From assembly GCF_019059575.1 (NCBI RefSeq), contig NW_024881787.1, positions 310,001 through 374,000 on the forward strand: a stretch of 64,000 nucleotides of DNA. The letters are read 5' to 3'. Below are positions 12,850 to 24,333 of the stretch, piece by piece. This DNA comes from Amphibalanus amphitrite (Eukaryota > Arthropoda > Thecostraca > Balanomorpha > Balanidae). The translations under genes were made by a program, and so were the position numbers. The notes beneath the pieces were generated by a model that was given only the letters and a program-made list of their open reading frames with translations, was not told the DNA's origin and searched no databases. Position 1 is the stretch's first letter; each line of letters starts with the position of its first letter.

Positions 12850-13746
12850 CCCTCGCATGTGTAGGGGGGGGGGTCGGATGGACCCCCCCCCCCATGGTTT
12901 TCGCGAATAACTCGCGTAAAAAGCGGCCGATCGCGACGAAACTTTCAGTACCCTCGCATTGATCAATTTTACACCTACCCTGAAAATTTCATGACCCTGA
13001 CCCAAATGACCTTTGACCTGTGACCTCTTTTCCGAGACCATGTTTGGCCGGAATCGCAATTTGGCGTACGTCGGCTCGCATTAGCCGCGCGTTTGCAAGC
13101 TTTTCGTGGTTTCAAACGTTCAAACATGTGATTTGATGTTGCTCCCATGCATTAGGGTGGGTGTCAAGGTCACCTGAAGGTCAGGTCAGGTCATTGACCT
13201 TTGGTGACCTCGGGTGACCTCAGTTCACTTTTTCGAGTTTTTACATGTTTTTGGCTAGTTTTGGGAGCTGAATTCGAATTTAGCAGCCATGTGAACATTT
13301 ACGAAGTAGTTTTGGTGCCTTCGTAACATGTAACGAAGCTGTCAGAGGCGGTTGACACGTACTACGAATACCCGTCACGACGCCTACTGGTTGACCTGAC
13401 CTGACCTGACCCGACTTGGTCTAAATGCTTAAAGACATCATCTGTGATCAAAACTAACACGATATTCGTGATCAGCACCCCGAAAACCCCTTAGCAGCCA
13501 CACTTTACGACTTTCTAATAGGTCCCGATTTTCCCGACTTTGGGTCATTGACCTAACCTGGAAGGTCAACCAATGACCTAGGACCTTAAAATTGGGTATC
13601 ATCGGCTTCCTCTTTCGTCACGGGCAACACGCTCGTTTTTTCCGCGAAGCTCTAGCTCGATCAGGGGCCAAACGGCAAGGGGGGGGGGTCCAACCGACCC
13701 CCCCCCTACACATTAGAAGCTGGAAAACACCGCACACATGCGAGGG
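12850..13746 (+). mobile_element. TTAA-flanked piggyBac-like MITE, family C, copy 1
   Basis: TTAA at 12846-12849 is shared with the preceding element, and 13747-13750 closes it. Termini CCCTCGCATGTGT and ACACATGCGAGGG. Hairpins have cores TCGGATGGA (12864-12893) and TCCAACCGA (13679-13706). GGTCA-rich interior, no coding potential. Confidence 0.86.
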
Positions 13747-13945
13747 TTAAATGCTAATGTGTTTGGTATTTTGTTGGTATCATGAACCCTCACTAATGTA
13801 TAACAGGCTGAAAACTTGGTAAAAAGTTGGTATTTCCCTCATATTCCCAAGTTGGTTTGGTTTCGGTATTTCCCCACGGTTTTGGTTGGTATTTGGTTTG
13901 GTATCGGTATTCCGATTTCCCGTAATTGACATCACTAATGAAACC

Positions 13946-15907
13946 CACTGTGCTGGAAAACCCAGTGGCTGAATGCTCCAAAAAATTAGTACCTGCGCTT
14001 TTATGAAAGATATTGAATGTAATAATTCAGCGGAGCGGACATTTTTGGAAGGCGCTCTCGGTTTATGAAGTGTGTGTCTGTGTTCGTTCGCCATACAGTG
14101 TGAAGTTTTAACAATGTGTGTCGTATTTATTGTTTTTATATATCTGACTCCGTCTATTATTGGGTTTTCGGACCTGTTGATGGTATGCAATAAATACAAT
14201 ACAAATACAATAATACAATAATTCAAAAGGGAAAATAGCAGATTGTCTTGCTTCTTACTTATAGCGCGAAGAGAGATGTCCGGATAATTTCGTTACACCC
14301 TGTAGCTCGGTGAAGGGAGAAAATCCGTACAGCTGACGAGCGGGTATATTTTTTCATTACAGCGCTTGCACACGACATACCCAGCGACGCCGAGACAGAG
14401 AGCGCTCATGTTTCACAACGCGACTGCTTAATAACTTCAAATGCAGTTTCAAGCCGCAGCGTATTTACTATTTATACCACATCCCGTTTCACAACACCCA
14501 TATCAGATCTACACAGATCAGGCCTCGGGCGTAACTGGATGCCCGATGATCCGAGCTTTGAGGTCATTTTTAGTCCCGTTTTGTTTTTGCATTTTGTAGG
14601 TGGCGGGTCGTGTGCCGACTGTCGCGCCCAGCGTGGCCGGCGCAGCTGTGCGTCAGCTCCCTCGTCGCTATATGCGCCTGCAGAGCACTGCGCCAGTGGG
14701 GGCCGCGCTGGGGGAGGGGGCAGCTATGGGACGGCGCAGCCGCGGCCTGGCAGACCACTCCGACCTGACGGGAGAGGCCTGGCAGACCACTCCGACCTGA
14801 CGGGAGAGGAAGAGCTTACTACAACGACAGTGCGTTTAACATTGCTAATTTTCATTTTCACACACTTTTCCTTTAAACGGTTTCAGTGTGTGAAGTTATT
14901 AACGTATTCGTTCAGTTAACTTAACTGTTAAAACAAATTGGTAATGAAATGCAAATCAAACGTGTGTTCTAAATGTAAAACTGGCATTTTAGCACTTTTT
15001 AAACAAAATCACACAACTGTATCAAACGCTTCACGTACCGGGACGGCTGGGACCACTTCTGCGCCTGCCATCTATCGGGCAGTGTTTGGAACTACTGCGG
15101 GCGCCGGCCGGCCGGGCCGCGCGGCGCCGTTACGGGGCTATGGAGGCGAATGAAGTGGTGTAAAACCAGACGAATTTTACGCTTGTAAAGCAAAAAACGA
15201 AAAATGTACACTCACCACAGTGTTCAGGAAAGTACTGGGAACAATATGGATATAATTTGAAGCTAGTACGAAGCGAACTGTTGGTTCCCTAGAGCAGTAT
15301 TTACATGCGTGTAGGAGATAGGACTTTAACATTACGGGAGCTTCTAAACTGCCCTCGCAAAGTACTTGATTGTAAATATTTTCATTTAGAGGCAAAAATC
15401 TAAAAATGTACAGTCAGAGCGTTGTTCCCAATGCTTCTAGGTACATAATGAGCATAAATTTAGCTCGACATGGCATCACACATTGGTTCCCAGTCCAGTT
15501 TAAAACGACACCTTGTGCCGCGGAGCCTATCTCTTCCAATGGATGGCGGCTGGGTGGCGGTTGTAGTGGTGGACAAGACAATTCTTGAGTGAAATGAAAT
15601 CATTTGCTTTCAAAGAAGAATTTTGAAGAATTTGTAATAATTGACAAATGATCGTTAATTACAGTGTATAGTTTCAAGTTCATGGCAAATGAAAATATTT
15701 TAAACAATGCTAGTGAACCCCAGTACCGCCGCGCGAGAAAGCAAGTACTCGACGCACGGTCTGCCCGCCACTTCTGAAAATGGTCAGCGGCCGGCCGGCC
15801 GCGACCCGACACGATGGAGAAGATCTAAGCATGGGGCGCAACCAGCCGGACAGCACCGACCGGTTGTGCCTATGTGTCGATTTGGCGGCCGTACCTATTG
15901 TTACCGG
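13946..15907. other. Unassigned region downstream of the MMAB stop
   Basis: Holds a 32-bp unit repeated twice (14746-14809), a TACACCCTGTAG transposon-end-like motif near 14295, and GC-rich CGGCCGGC patches near 15105 and 15790. The 3' UTR of MMAB should lie in the right-hand part, but no poly(A) signal was identified. Confidence 0.45.
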
Positions 15908-16010
15908 TCACTCTGACGGCTGGCTCGGCGGCGGTCGCACGTACACCTCCTCGTCGACGCCGTCGGCCGCCGCAGCCACCCGGGCCACCGTGAACAAAAA
16001 GTCCGACAGT
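15908..16010 (-). CDS. MMAB: MMAB last exon, LSDFLFTVARVAA and stop
   Basis: Acceptor TTCACAG precedes 16010. The first base completes the Arg of NR, then LSDFLFTVARVAAAADGVDE and EVYVRPPPSQPSE follow, with stop TGA at 15908-15910. NRLSD-LFT-AR-AA is the C-terminal core helix of the family and is followed by a short polar tail, as here. The first 37 bases of the exon, together with the acceptor, are duplicated in a 47-bp tandem repeat (15974-16067), so a second identical acceptor lies 47 bp upstream. Using that upstream site would shift the frame. The downstream site keeps the family sequence and is the better call. Confidence 0.9.
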
Positions 16011-16067
16011 CTGTGAACACAGCCACCCGGGCCACCGTGAACAAAAAGTCCGACAGTCTGTGAACAC
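15974..16067. repeat. 47-bp tandem duplication covering the MMAB terminal-exon acceptor
   Basis: Two identical 47-bp units (15974-16020 and 16021-16067). Each contains the minus-strand acceptor TTCACAG plus the first 37 exon bases. Because 47 is not a multiple of 3, using the upstream copy would produce a frameshifted tail. Confidence 0.95.
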
Positions 16068-16078
16068 AGGACACCGGG

Positions 16079-16260
16079 CCGGTGAGAGGTCGGACAGTCG
16101 GTGGGCCCGGGTCGGTGAGAGGTCGGACAGTCGGTGGGCCCGGGCCGGTGAGAGGTCGGACAGTCGGTGAGCCCGGGTCGGTGAGAGGCCGGACAGTCGG
16201 TGGGCCCGGGTCGGTGAGAGGTCGGACAGTCGGTGGGCCAGGGACACCGGGTCGGTGAGA
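16079..16260. repeat. 33-bp minisatellite in the last MMAB intron
   Basis: About 5.5 units of 33 bp built around GGTCGGTGAGAGGTCGGACA. On the minus strand each unit reads HRLSDLSP(T/A)RA in one open frame. RLSD matches the start of the adjacent terminal exon, which suggests the array grew from a copy of that exon edge. Confidence 0.9.
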
Positions 16261-16345
16261 TCACGCTCCGAAGACCAAGCACGGCCGACGAACAAGGCTC
16301 AAAAACAATGCTGCATACGGGTCTTGCCTGAGGTAAATGGCTTAG

Positions 16346-17418
16346 TCCTCGCCCGTATTGGTGTTTTTCCAGCCGCGAACGTGTTTTTCAGCCCTTGCCG
16401 TTTCGCCCATTTCCATTTCCCTTTCCATTTTTAGGCTAAGCAGCCAAAAGGTAACCACGCTGAATGAAGTGCAATTGTGAACTTCCTAAACGGACTTTCG
16501 GCATGGTTCTTGCTGGGGAGCTCCAGCAGCTCATCTGCAAGCAGTAAGGGTTTAGCAAAGCACAGCGAGCGACGCCAGAGAGAGCAAGAGATAACCTGCC
16601 CTGATCGAGCTAGAGCTCCGCGGAAAAAACGAGCGTGTTGCCCGTGACGAGAGGAAGCCGATGCTACCCAATTTTAAGGTCCTAGTTCATTGCTTGGTGG
16701 ACCTTCCAGGTCAGGTCAATGACCCAAAAGTCGGGAAAATCGGGACCTGTTAGAGCGTTGTAAAGTGTGGCTGCTATGGGTTGTTTCGGGGTGCTGATCA
16801 CCACGAATATCATGTTAGTTTTGATCACAGATGATGTCCTCATACATTTAGGGCAGGCCGGGTCAGGTCAGGTCAGGTCAACCAGTAGGGGTCCTGGCGG
16901 GTATTCGTAGTAGGTATCAACCGCCTCTGACAGCTTCGTAGCATGTTACGATGGCACCAAAACTACTTCGTAAATGTTCATATGATTGCTAAATTCGAAT
17001 TCAGCTCCAAAAAACTAGCCTAGAAACATGGAAAACTCGAAAAAGTGAACCGAGGTCATCAAAGGTCATTGACCTAACCTGACCTTCAGGTGACCTGAAC
17101 ACCCGCCCTAATGCATGGGGGCAACATCATATCGCATGTTTGAACGCTTGCAACGACGAAAAGACTGCGAACGCGCGGCTAATGCGTGCCGACATACGCC
17201 GAATCGCGATTCCGGCCAAACATGTTATTGAAAAGTAGATCACAGATCAACTGGTCATTTGCGTCAGGGTCATGAAAATTTCAGGGTAGGTGTAAAATTG
17301 ATCAACTCGAGGGTACGGAAAGATTCGTCGCGATGGCCGCTTTTTACGCGAGTTATTCGCGAAAAATCGAGGTGGGGTCCGTTCGACCTCCCCCCCCCCC
17401 CCCTATACGGGCGAGGGT
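16346..17418 (-). mobile_element. TTAA element family C, copy 2, interrupted
   Basis: Right end ACGGGCGAGGG followed by TTAA (17419-17422); the left end is degenerate (CCTCGCCCGTATTGG after TTAG). Inverse orientation relative to 12850-13746. A segment of about 175 bp (16425-16597) interrupts it at the CGCCC/CTGATCG junction. Confidence 0.72.
16425..16597 (+). repeat. About 175-bp interspersed repeat, copy 1
   Basis: From TTTCCATTTTTAGGCTAAGC to AGAGCAAGAGATAAC. Inserted in the family C element. A near-identical copy lies at 17622-17796. Its superfamily is unknown. Confidence 0.8.
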
Positions 17419-17621
17419 TTAACAGATATGGGTGAAAAATATAATTCGTATTTTAAGTTCGACCCCCAATAAAGGTCTCTGGTAACACAGCACGCTATTT
17501 GTTAGATAGGTTACTTGGAAAACTGGCTAGCGCACACTGCTTTTCACAGATGATCAAGTTGATCAAAATTATCTGCACAGGGTGTCCCAAAATTGGAGAA
17601 CATTTAAGCCAGCACAGTAGT

Positions 17622-17796
17622 CCCTTTCCATTTTTAGCTTAGCAGCCAAAATGTAACCACGCTGAATCAAGTGCAATTCTGAACTTCCTAAACGGACTTT
17701 CGGCATGGTTCTTGCTGGAGAGCTCCAGCAGCTCATCTGCAAGCAGTAAGGTTGAGCAAAGCACAGCGAGCGAAGCCAGAGAGAGCAAGAGATAAC
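17622..17796 (+). repeat. About 175-bp interspersed repeat, copy 2
   Basis: Direct copy of 16425-16597 with a few differences. It is preceded at 17579 by CAGGGTGTCCCAAAATT, a sequence typical of Tc1/mariner-type termini, also seen at 24815. Confidence 0.75.
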
Positions 17797-18033
17797 ATGA
17801 TTTACATGTCTGAGCGCGGCCAAAACGGACCATGCACGAGTCGTCAAGCGGGTGATTCCCATGGTCGTAAACAAACGTCACCGATCTATCTGCACGCTAG
17901 GTATACGACGAATGATCACGATCATTGATCAAGGCTGTCTTATGTCTATAAAACATCAGGAACGCCTCTGGAACGAAAAAAATATGCCAGGTGAAAAACA
18001 AAAAGGCAGCGCGGATTGTTGGAAGCTAGGAAA

Positions 18034-18301
18034 ACATCATATCGACACCTTTTTTAAACCCCACATTTGTTCTCCGGTGGATTTCAGACAAGTTGGTTAG
18101 AGACCTTCAAAAAAGGTACAATCACTCGATTTTTCTCAAGTTTGTCTGTCTTGGCAGATAAAGCAATGCCAGAGCAAGCTTACGAACACACATATTTGAT
18201 CAGGATCGGACGATTGGACACTTTTAAAAGGAGATCTTTCGTGCCTCCCGGAAATTCACGGAGAGCAGATGTGGGGTTTAAAAAAAAGGTGTCGATATAT
18301 T
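18034..18301. mobile_element. Short inverted-repeat MITE
   Basis: Outer arms of about 40 bp pair: ATATCGACACCTTTTTTAAA at the left and the complement ending near 18301. The centre is about 180 bp with no coding sequence. Confidence 0.7.
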
Positions 18302-18480
18302 CAATTATTCAGCAAAAAAAGTAAATTGAAACACATTTTGTGGTCTTACGAATCTAAAATGTGCCTTTGGCAAAGAATATGAAGTGGTTTCTGTACAGGT
18401 CTCGCGAGATTAAGCGGTAGGTTTTGCACTTCTACATTTCCACACGGCGCCCCGTGTACCAGCAGCCGACTGGGGTATGG

Positions 18481-18527
18481 TTGTGTGTTTGTGTGTGTGT
18501 GTGTGTATGTGTGTGTGTGTGTGTGGG
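18481..18527. repeat. (GT)n microsatellite
   Basis: Almost uninterrupted GT dinucleotides, immediately beyond the donor site of an MMAB exon. Confidence 0.95.
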
Positions 18528-18533
18528 TCTCAC

Positions 18534-18658
18534 CGGTTCAGGTAGACAGCCACGCTGGCGTCCACGCGGTCGGCTCTGGTGAGCGGCGTGACCACCCTCT
18601 CTGCGCGGCGACACACGGTGCGTGCTAGGTGCAGCGTGGCGCCGGCCACACCGCCGCC
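18534..18658 (-). CDS. MMAB: MMAB exon with the LHLARTVCRRAERVV motif
   Basis: The acceptor GTGGCAG precedes 18658 and the donor GTGAGA follows 18534. The exon reads GGGVAGATLHLARTVCRRAE, RVVTPLTRADRVDASVAVYL and NR, with the last codon split after two bases. The segment -LH-AR-VCRRAER-V- is the best conserved stretch of the family; in human MMAB it contributes active-site residues and carries several methylmalonic aciduria mutations. The Cys, Arg and Glu positions of this motif are all present, so the protein looks catalytically competent. A (GT)n microsatellite begins a few bases beyond the donor, and a Tc1-type relic lies about 300 bp into the upstream intron. Confidence 0.92.
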
Positions 18659-18675
18659 CTGCCACGGCAGTCGGC

Positions 18676-18800
18676 ACAGTCACCAGCCAGTCACAGCAGT
18701 CACACTAGACACACCAGTCACAGCAGTTATACCAGGCACAGCAGTAAGCAGACACACCAGTCACATCAGTCATACCGGTCACAGCAGTTATAATAAGTCA
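18676..18800. repeat. Degenerate CAGTCACA-type minisatellite
   Basis: Irregular repeats of CAGTCACA(G/C) with spacing of about 9-24 bp in the intron just upstream of the 18534-18658 exon. Confidence 0.7.
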
Positions 18801-18954
18801 CAGTTATATAAAGTCACCAAAGTATCATCATATTAGTGACAGCGGCTACATCAGTTGCATCAACAATCAGTAACGTCGTTTTAACGAAAGAAATTCTTTG
18901 ACAAAGCGTCATCGCGCTGAAGTTATGGTGAAGACTGGAATGAAGTAGGAAGTC

Positions 18955-19256
18955 AAATTGATTCCTCTGTCCTAATCCCAATTGAAAACCTATGGAGAAT
19001 CATGAAGGAGGAGCTCAGCAAGATTGAACCAGCTCCCACAGTAAACGGACTTGAAGAGGAACCTGTGAAAGGTGTGGCTGAGCATCAGCGCGAATACTCT
19101 TGACATCTTGATCTATGGAATACCAAAGTGGATGAGGGAATACGTATGACAGGGCAGGGAATAAATCGGTCAATAAACCGTGACTCGGTGGCTGTTTGTT
19201 TATTAATAATGGCGGCGAGCTGATGGAGGGGCAAATAATTTCCGGACACCCTGTAA
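18955..19256 (+). pseudogene. Tc1-type transposase C-terminus, relic
   Basis: In one plus frame the sequence reads PIENLWRIMKEELSKIE, then PAPTVNGLEEE and, after a shift or stop, VWLSISANTLDILIYGIPKW. The NPIEN-W motif after the last catalytic acid and the P-(W/R)M ending are typical of Tc1/mariner transposases. Stops interrupt it. A terminal repeat-like CCGGACACCCTGTA lies at about 19242-19256. The N-terminal part is missing. Confidence 0.75.
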
Positions 19257-19259
19257 AAT

Positions 19260-20190
19260 ACAAAACTGCGCGATCCTTGTCTTTGACGATACATCTCACC
19301 TGCAATGAATGGTGCTAGGTTTTGGTTGATACAGCAGTGAGGAGAACGTCACATTACTTCAGCGGTGACCTGTACGTCTGTGCTGGGTGTCGTGTGAATA
19401 TTAGAATCCGTCTCGGCTATCCATCTTATTGAATCGTAGATTGCAAAAAAAAACTCGGAGCAAACATCAAACATGCCACAGACAGCGGAAGGAGGAAGTA
19501 CGGCAAGTCGCAGAGTAGGGTACGCACCGGATTTGAGACCAGGCAGAAAACTGGGCTCTCAGGGATAAGCTACAGCAAAACAAAATTGTACTGGTCCTTC
19601 AAATGTTTAAGGCGTCAGCATATTCTCATGTTCTGCACATGCTAACGATTAAAAGTGGAAAAGACAGGGGAGCACCGGCCACTGGGCAACATCCCCCCCT
19701 ACCGCCCTCTGCTCTCGTCACGAGTGACCGCGAAGCGATTCAGAACTTCAATTGTCACTTGCATTTTTCCTTTCATTTGTTCTTTCTTTTCCTTTCCCGC
19801 ATCGTTTGCAGTGCATTGTTGGCTGGGGCTGGGGGGGGGGGGGGGCAAACGGCGCGGTTTTTTCCATTGTTTCGTTTTTTCTGGATATTTTTGCGACGTT
19901 TGCGTTGGCGTTGTTCGCGCCGCCACGGGCGTGCGGTGTGGTATTTTTTCTTTACATTTTTTGCTTCTCTTTTTCAGATCGGTCGGGCGACGCTATTGCA
20001 TCGCCACTTCGCGTATTCTTGGAAACCTCAAAGTATGGTATGATGGACCAAAATGCTTGAAAATCATTTTTATGGTAGGCCTTAGTTTCAGCCAGTCAGA
20101 TAGAAATACAGATTCTACGGTTCCTACAGATTCTATCATACCTATCGCACTTTGCAAATTGGGCCATTTGCATGGGTAGCTTCAAAATTC
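19260..20190. other. Unassigned stretch with a T/G-skewed tract
   Basis: A run of 16 Gs at about 19830 is followed by TTTGCGTTGGCGTTGTTCGC-type sequence, compositionally like the block at 45600-46195. The open frames here look like by-products of this composition. Confidence 0.5.
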
Positions 20191-20194
20191 ACTT

Positions 20195-20690
20195 TCCGAA
20201 TAGCTTCTGTACGGTTCATACTGAATTGTGCATGTCACATGTGCGCTTTTGTAGTCAAGTATTCGGCTGTGCCAGCAAAACGAGCTTAAAGCGACTGCAG
20301 AAAGGGCAAAACTTTGCTGCCACAGTGATATCTGGCAGACAGAAGTATGATCATGTGTCAGACGTGATTATGAGTTTGGAGTGGCTCCCCGTCAGTGCGT
20401 TGATTGACATGAACGACGTATGTCTGCTACACGGGGTGATTAGCAGGGGTGAGCCTGAGGTACTGCGACAGGACATATCGTACAATAGGGATGTTTCCGA
20501 GCGTCAGACTAGGCAGTCGGGTCATTAACATGTACCGCGTGTTCGAACCAGCCTTGGCCTAAGAACTTTTAAGCAGCGAGCGTGTCAACTGTACAACGAA
20601 CATGTCATAAGAACGGAGCTTCAGGTCCGTTCCTGACATGTCTGGTCCGCGCTTTTTATTGTCTTTTTAACGCGCTTACTGTTTTGACGA
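20195..20690 (+). pseudogene. Non-LTR retrotransposon 3' coding end (post-RT domain)
   Basis: The plus frame carries LKRLQKGQNFAATVISGRQK, DHVSDVIMSLEWLPVSALID and ISRGEPEVLRQDISYNRDV, followed after a stop by LYNEHVIRTELQV in a shifted frame. The Q-(K/R)--QN-AA--I-G pattern with LEWLPV is the conserved region after the reverse transcriptase in CR1/Jockey-type LINEs. It is 5'-truncated and frameshifted. Confidence 0.75.
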
Positions 20691-23137
20691 GGGCTCGCAA
20701 TGGCCACCTTGAGTGGAAGAGTACCAATGATGTAAAATATAGTACAATATTTAGCCGTTCAGTTTGAATAGACAAGGCTCCTCAAACAATGAAAAAATGA
20801 AACGTTTGGGAAAGGCTAGCTTCAGAGTATGCACGCCTGTCTCCCCTGCTCTAAAAATTAGGCCGTGGGCTGACGGTCGCACCGTCCGTGTGGCAAAGTA
20901 GGCTGTTGGGTCCGGCCGGCCGGCCGGGTGGCCTTTCACCGACAGTGGACTGTCGAAGCTGGCAGCGGAATGGGCCGTGTCGGGAGCAGCGCCGCCGCCG
21001 GCCACCGCTCCTTTCATCGGTCCTGGTGGCTGTCGCCAGCAGTCAGCGAGCTGCAGCGCAGTGGGCGCGCAGAGCGACCCCGGCTGGTGCCGACACCTCC
21101 AAGGAGCAGTGGCGCCGCGCTGGCAGCTTCCAGCACGGATTGAGCACAACGCTGCTTGTCAGCTACCTTGCAATTGGGGCGATCCATGACAGATCGACCA
21201 AGCCATAACACCCTACCTCTCAGATTTTGATGAAATTACGTCTAGGGGGTTATCTGTACCGTAGATTCTTAATCTCCTATTTTCAGCGTTATACTACAAA
21301 CGGTTTACGAGTTACAGCCAGTGGCATTTTTCAAAATGCTCAGAGCAACCCTCTTTTTGACTCGTATTATATAAAAATATGGCCAGTAACTTACAATTAA
21401 TATGTATATCATTGGAATCCTCATTGACCGTAGAAAACTAATCAATCAAAATATTTTGAAAAAATCAAAATCACAACATTTTTTTAATGACTAAATTTTT
21501 GATTTTTGATTTTCAAAATGTGGCCATTAAATTTTTGACAAAAAGATTACGCCAAAAGATGCCTCTGGATATGGAAATTTCATGTAAAAAAATTTGGAGA
21601 GATTTTTATAAAACTTTTTGTTTACGGCAATGTTTAGTGTAAAAGGGAACATTTGGTGACACTTTCCAAAACCAATCATTCTCCTGCCCTCATATCCTCG
21701 AAATAGTTAATGAAAGTTGGAAATAAAAGCCTGGCACTCACACTCACACAACCGGCATGTGATTATTCAATAATCTTTGCTTCACTTTCGTTTCACTTTT
21801 GCTTCACTTTCGGGCATTGTTCAATGTCTGTCAAGAAAGTTAGGCGAACATTGATGTGCCCTGCCTTGCATGTAATTCTGACACGCTTCTATACAGCTTG
21901 CACTGATAAAAGGCTAGGAATTATCAAATTTGTAAATCGGACGTTGTGGCCGGACATGCGAAAAAATTCGTTCATAACAGCCGAGGCTGTGTTAGGGTTA
22001 AATAAGGAGAAGGCTGAAGCTAGTAATCGCATGCAGTTCGCTCTGTCCATGTAAATAATGGGCTTTCAGTGATATTGCTTATTGAATATGCCACACACAA
22101 AATAAATGCAGACAAAAATGCGGCATTTGGAAGTAATTGATTGCAATTGCCAGGGGCGTGACCACTGACCAGGTCAGAGAGGGTGGAGGTGACAAAATTA
22201 CAAGTACGTGAAAACTGGCCGAGATTGTATTCTCTTTTTCTGGAACTGGAAGCACCTCTAACGTTTTGGATTAATGTATTTCAAGTTATGCAATGGCTTG
22301 GGATGCTCCATGTTTCACTAACATTCACTTTCATAGTATTCTTATTCCCACCTAGCCGAAGGGGAGGGTTTGATGTGCAGCCCCAACGGTTTTCTCGAGA
22401 TCGTTTGCAACGCTGTAAGGCTGGAGAGCTGAAAGTTGACATACCCACCTTAACCTGATCATTGATTTAAGCTGGATTTTTTTACGCCAACAGGATTTTG
22501 AGGCTGAGGTCAGCTTACTCACCTATGACGTCACAAATAAATCTTGGAACAATGCAAAAAGTTGCAGCTTTACAGCGCCCTCAGTAAACCTTTTGCAGGG
22601 GATGAAACAAGTAACGGCATATAGTTAGTAACGGCTCTTGAGATTTCACATCAACTTTCCTAACTTTCACCCGAGGTCAGTCACGTGACTTCACTATTAC
22701 AAGTCAATGGGAAATATTACAACATTGAAACTCTTATTTCGATGTCGGAAACGACCTAAGCCTGAAATCAATATCAAACGCCTGTAATCGTGATTTCATA
22801 CACTTTGCAAAGGGCGATTCTTAGGTTTGGCATTGGGGACCTTGCATGACGTCGTATAGGCTGGTGCTTTGTATGGTCGTTTGAGGTCATCGTTTTTCTT
22901 TTTGACAATGACTTTGAATGGAATTAATCTCGCGAGTCGAATAAGCCACCAGTGCGTGAACTCACGGAACCCTGCTGAACCTAATCATACATATACCTAC
23001 AATAGCCGCTTTCACGACAAGTATCTAACACACATTTGCTGATATTTGATGCGATTTGGTCAAATTTGGTTCATAGCTGATTCTTAATTGCTAGTAGCTT
23101 GGGTTGTACTAGTTGCTCATTGACCTTATTTATCACA
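20691..23137. other. Unassigned stretch
   Basis: Contains a GC-rich patch at 20880-21160 with overlapping spurious frames, then AT-rich DNA. No domain, terminal repeat or RNA gene recognised. Confidence 0.45.
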
Positions 23138-23141
23138 TTAT

Positions 23142-24333
23142 CCCGCGCCCTGCTGGGGGGGGGGGTGTTTGAACACCCCCCTTGTGGTTTTTCGCGAATA
23201 TCTCAAAAACGGCGGCGCGGAGCGCCGCCGTTTTTGGTACACCTTATCATACATCAATTCTACACATGTTGTGGAAATTTCAGACCAAGGTCATTCAAGG
23301 TCAGGTCACCAGGTCACTTGAAGTGACCTTACCTCATAAAAACTTTCAATGTCTGTCATAGCTACACCGAGTGACCGATCGCTTTGAAACTTTCAGCGAT
23401 TGCTAAGAGCAATAACATGTACAAAATGTATATCTCAGAATTTTGATATCGATGACCTAAGGTCAGGTCAATTTTGCGACCTCCCATTATAAGTCAATGG
23501 GAGAAAATTGAAATGCGCCTCTTTTGGATGAAAGACATTATACACACTCCCAAACACCGAATTACAAGTGGTTTAGACACACTGAACTTGAAAATGGTGT
23601 CCGTGACCCTTGTTTATGCCCTGAGGTCATCTTAGGTCACGAATGGTATCTAACAGTTTTTCGCAAATAACTTTTGATAGAGGCATGCTAGAGCGATGAA
23701 AACGCCTTAGATGTGTTCAGCTCGACGATACGGATCGACTGATATGCAACATGACCCTTTCCGGTCAGGTCATGACCTTGACCTGAGGTCAAATTTTCAA
23801 GTTGACTTTTCAAGGTCAAGTTATAGTTCATTCGATGCGTCTTGACGAGAGGAACACGATGCCGGTAAAAGTAAGCTCGTACAAGGCTTGGGTCAAAAGT
23901 TATTGCAGAAAAACTGTTTTCGAAAATATCGGCTATTTTTGCAGTTTTTGCCCCCTGCAGGCAAAACCGTTGACCTTAGGTCAAATCTGAGAGAATTACC
24001 CAGAAAGGGCGTTAATAGGGCTATCGAATGCGCTTTTCCGCGGCGCTGTAGCTCTATTGGTTCCCGAGTTATGCGTTGGCTTCTTGGAAATTTTCGACAT
24101 TCGACCTGGAAATCGGCGAAATTTTGCCTTCAATGACCTCTGGTGACCTGACCTTTGACCTGACCAAAAAATTGACCGAAGTGATTTCGTCATTATTTTT
24201 TACGCTCTTTCGAACGCCGCCTTCCGCGTATCGCTACGTGGCCCAGGAGCCGAGTTACAAGGGGGGGTGTTCAAACACCCCCCCCCCCCCCCCAGCAGGG
24301 CGTGGAAATCCAGGACCCCCAGCAGGGCGCGGG
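23142..24333 (-). mobile_element. piggyBac-like MITE, family B, copy 3, flanked by TTAT
   Basis: Near-identical inverse of the copy at 11662-12845. Termini CCCGCGCCCTGCTGGGG and CCAGCAGGGCGCGGG are perfect. The flanking direct repeat is TTAT (23138-23141 and 24334-24337), not TTAA. G/C hairpins with TGTTTGAACA-type cores at 23153-23181 and 24261-24293. DR1 site in inverse orientation at 24149-24161. Confidence 0.87.

Larger units (their letters stand above)
11587..13937. mobile_element. hAT-like non-autonomous element carrying two TTAA elements
   Basis: A perfect 8-bp target duplication ATGAAACC flanks it (11579-11586 and 13938-13945). Ends TAGAGATGTC and GACATCACTA are imperfect inverted repeats, and subterminal GGTATCGGTA-like repeats lie inside both ends. 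Its own sequence is only about 70 bp at the left and 190 bp at the right; the remainder is the two nested TTAA elements. An 8-bp duplication with TAG-GATGTC ends fits hAT. Confidence 0.85.

Noticed and set aside
13780..14226. 148-codon minus frame
   Set aside because: Runs through the GGTATCGG repeats of the hAT-like element edge; no family resemblance.
15870..16295. Extension of the MMAB last exon into the RLSDLSP repeats
   Set aside because: The family ends NRLSD-LFT once, and the consensus acceptor at 16010 joins in phase; the array has no matching acceptor.
20888..21211. Overlapping frames in a GC-rich patch
   Set aside because: Open in several frames on both strands because of composition; no motifs.
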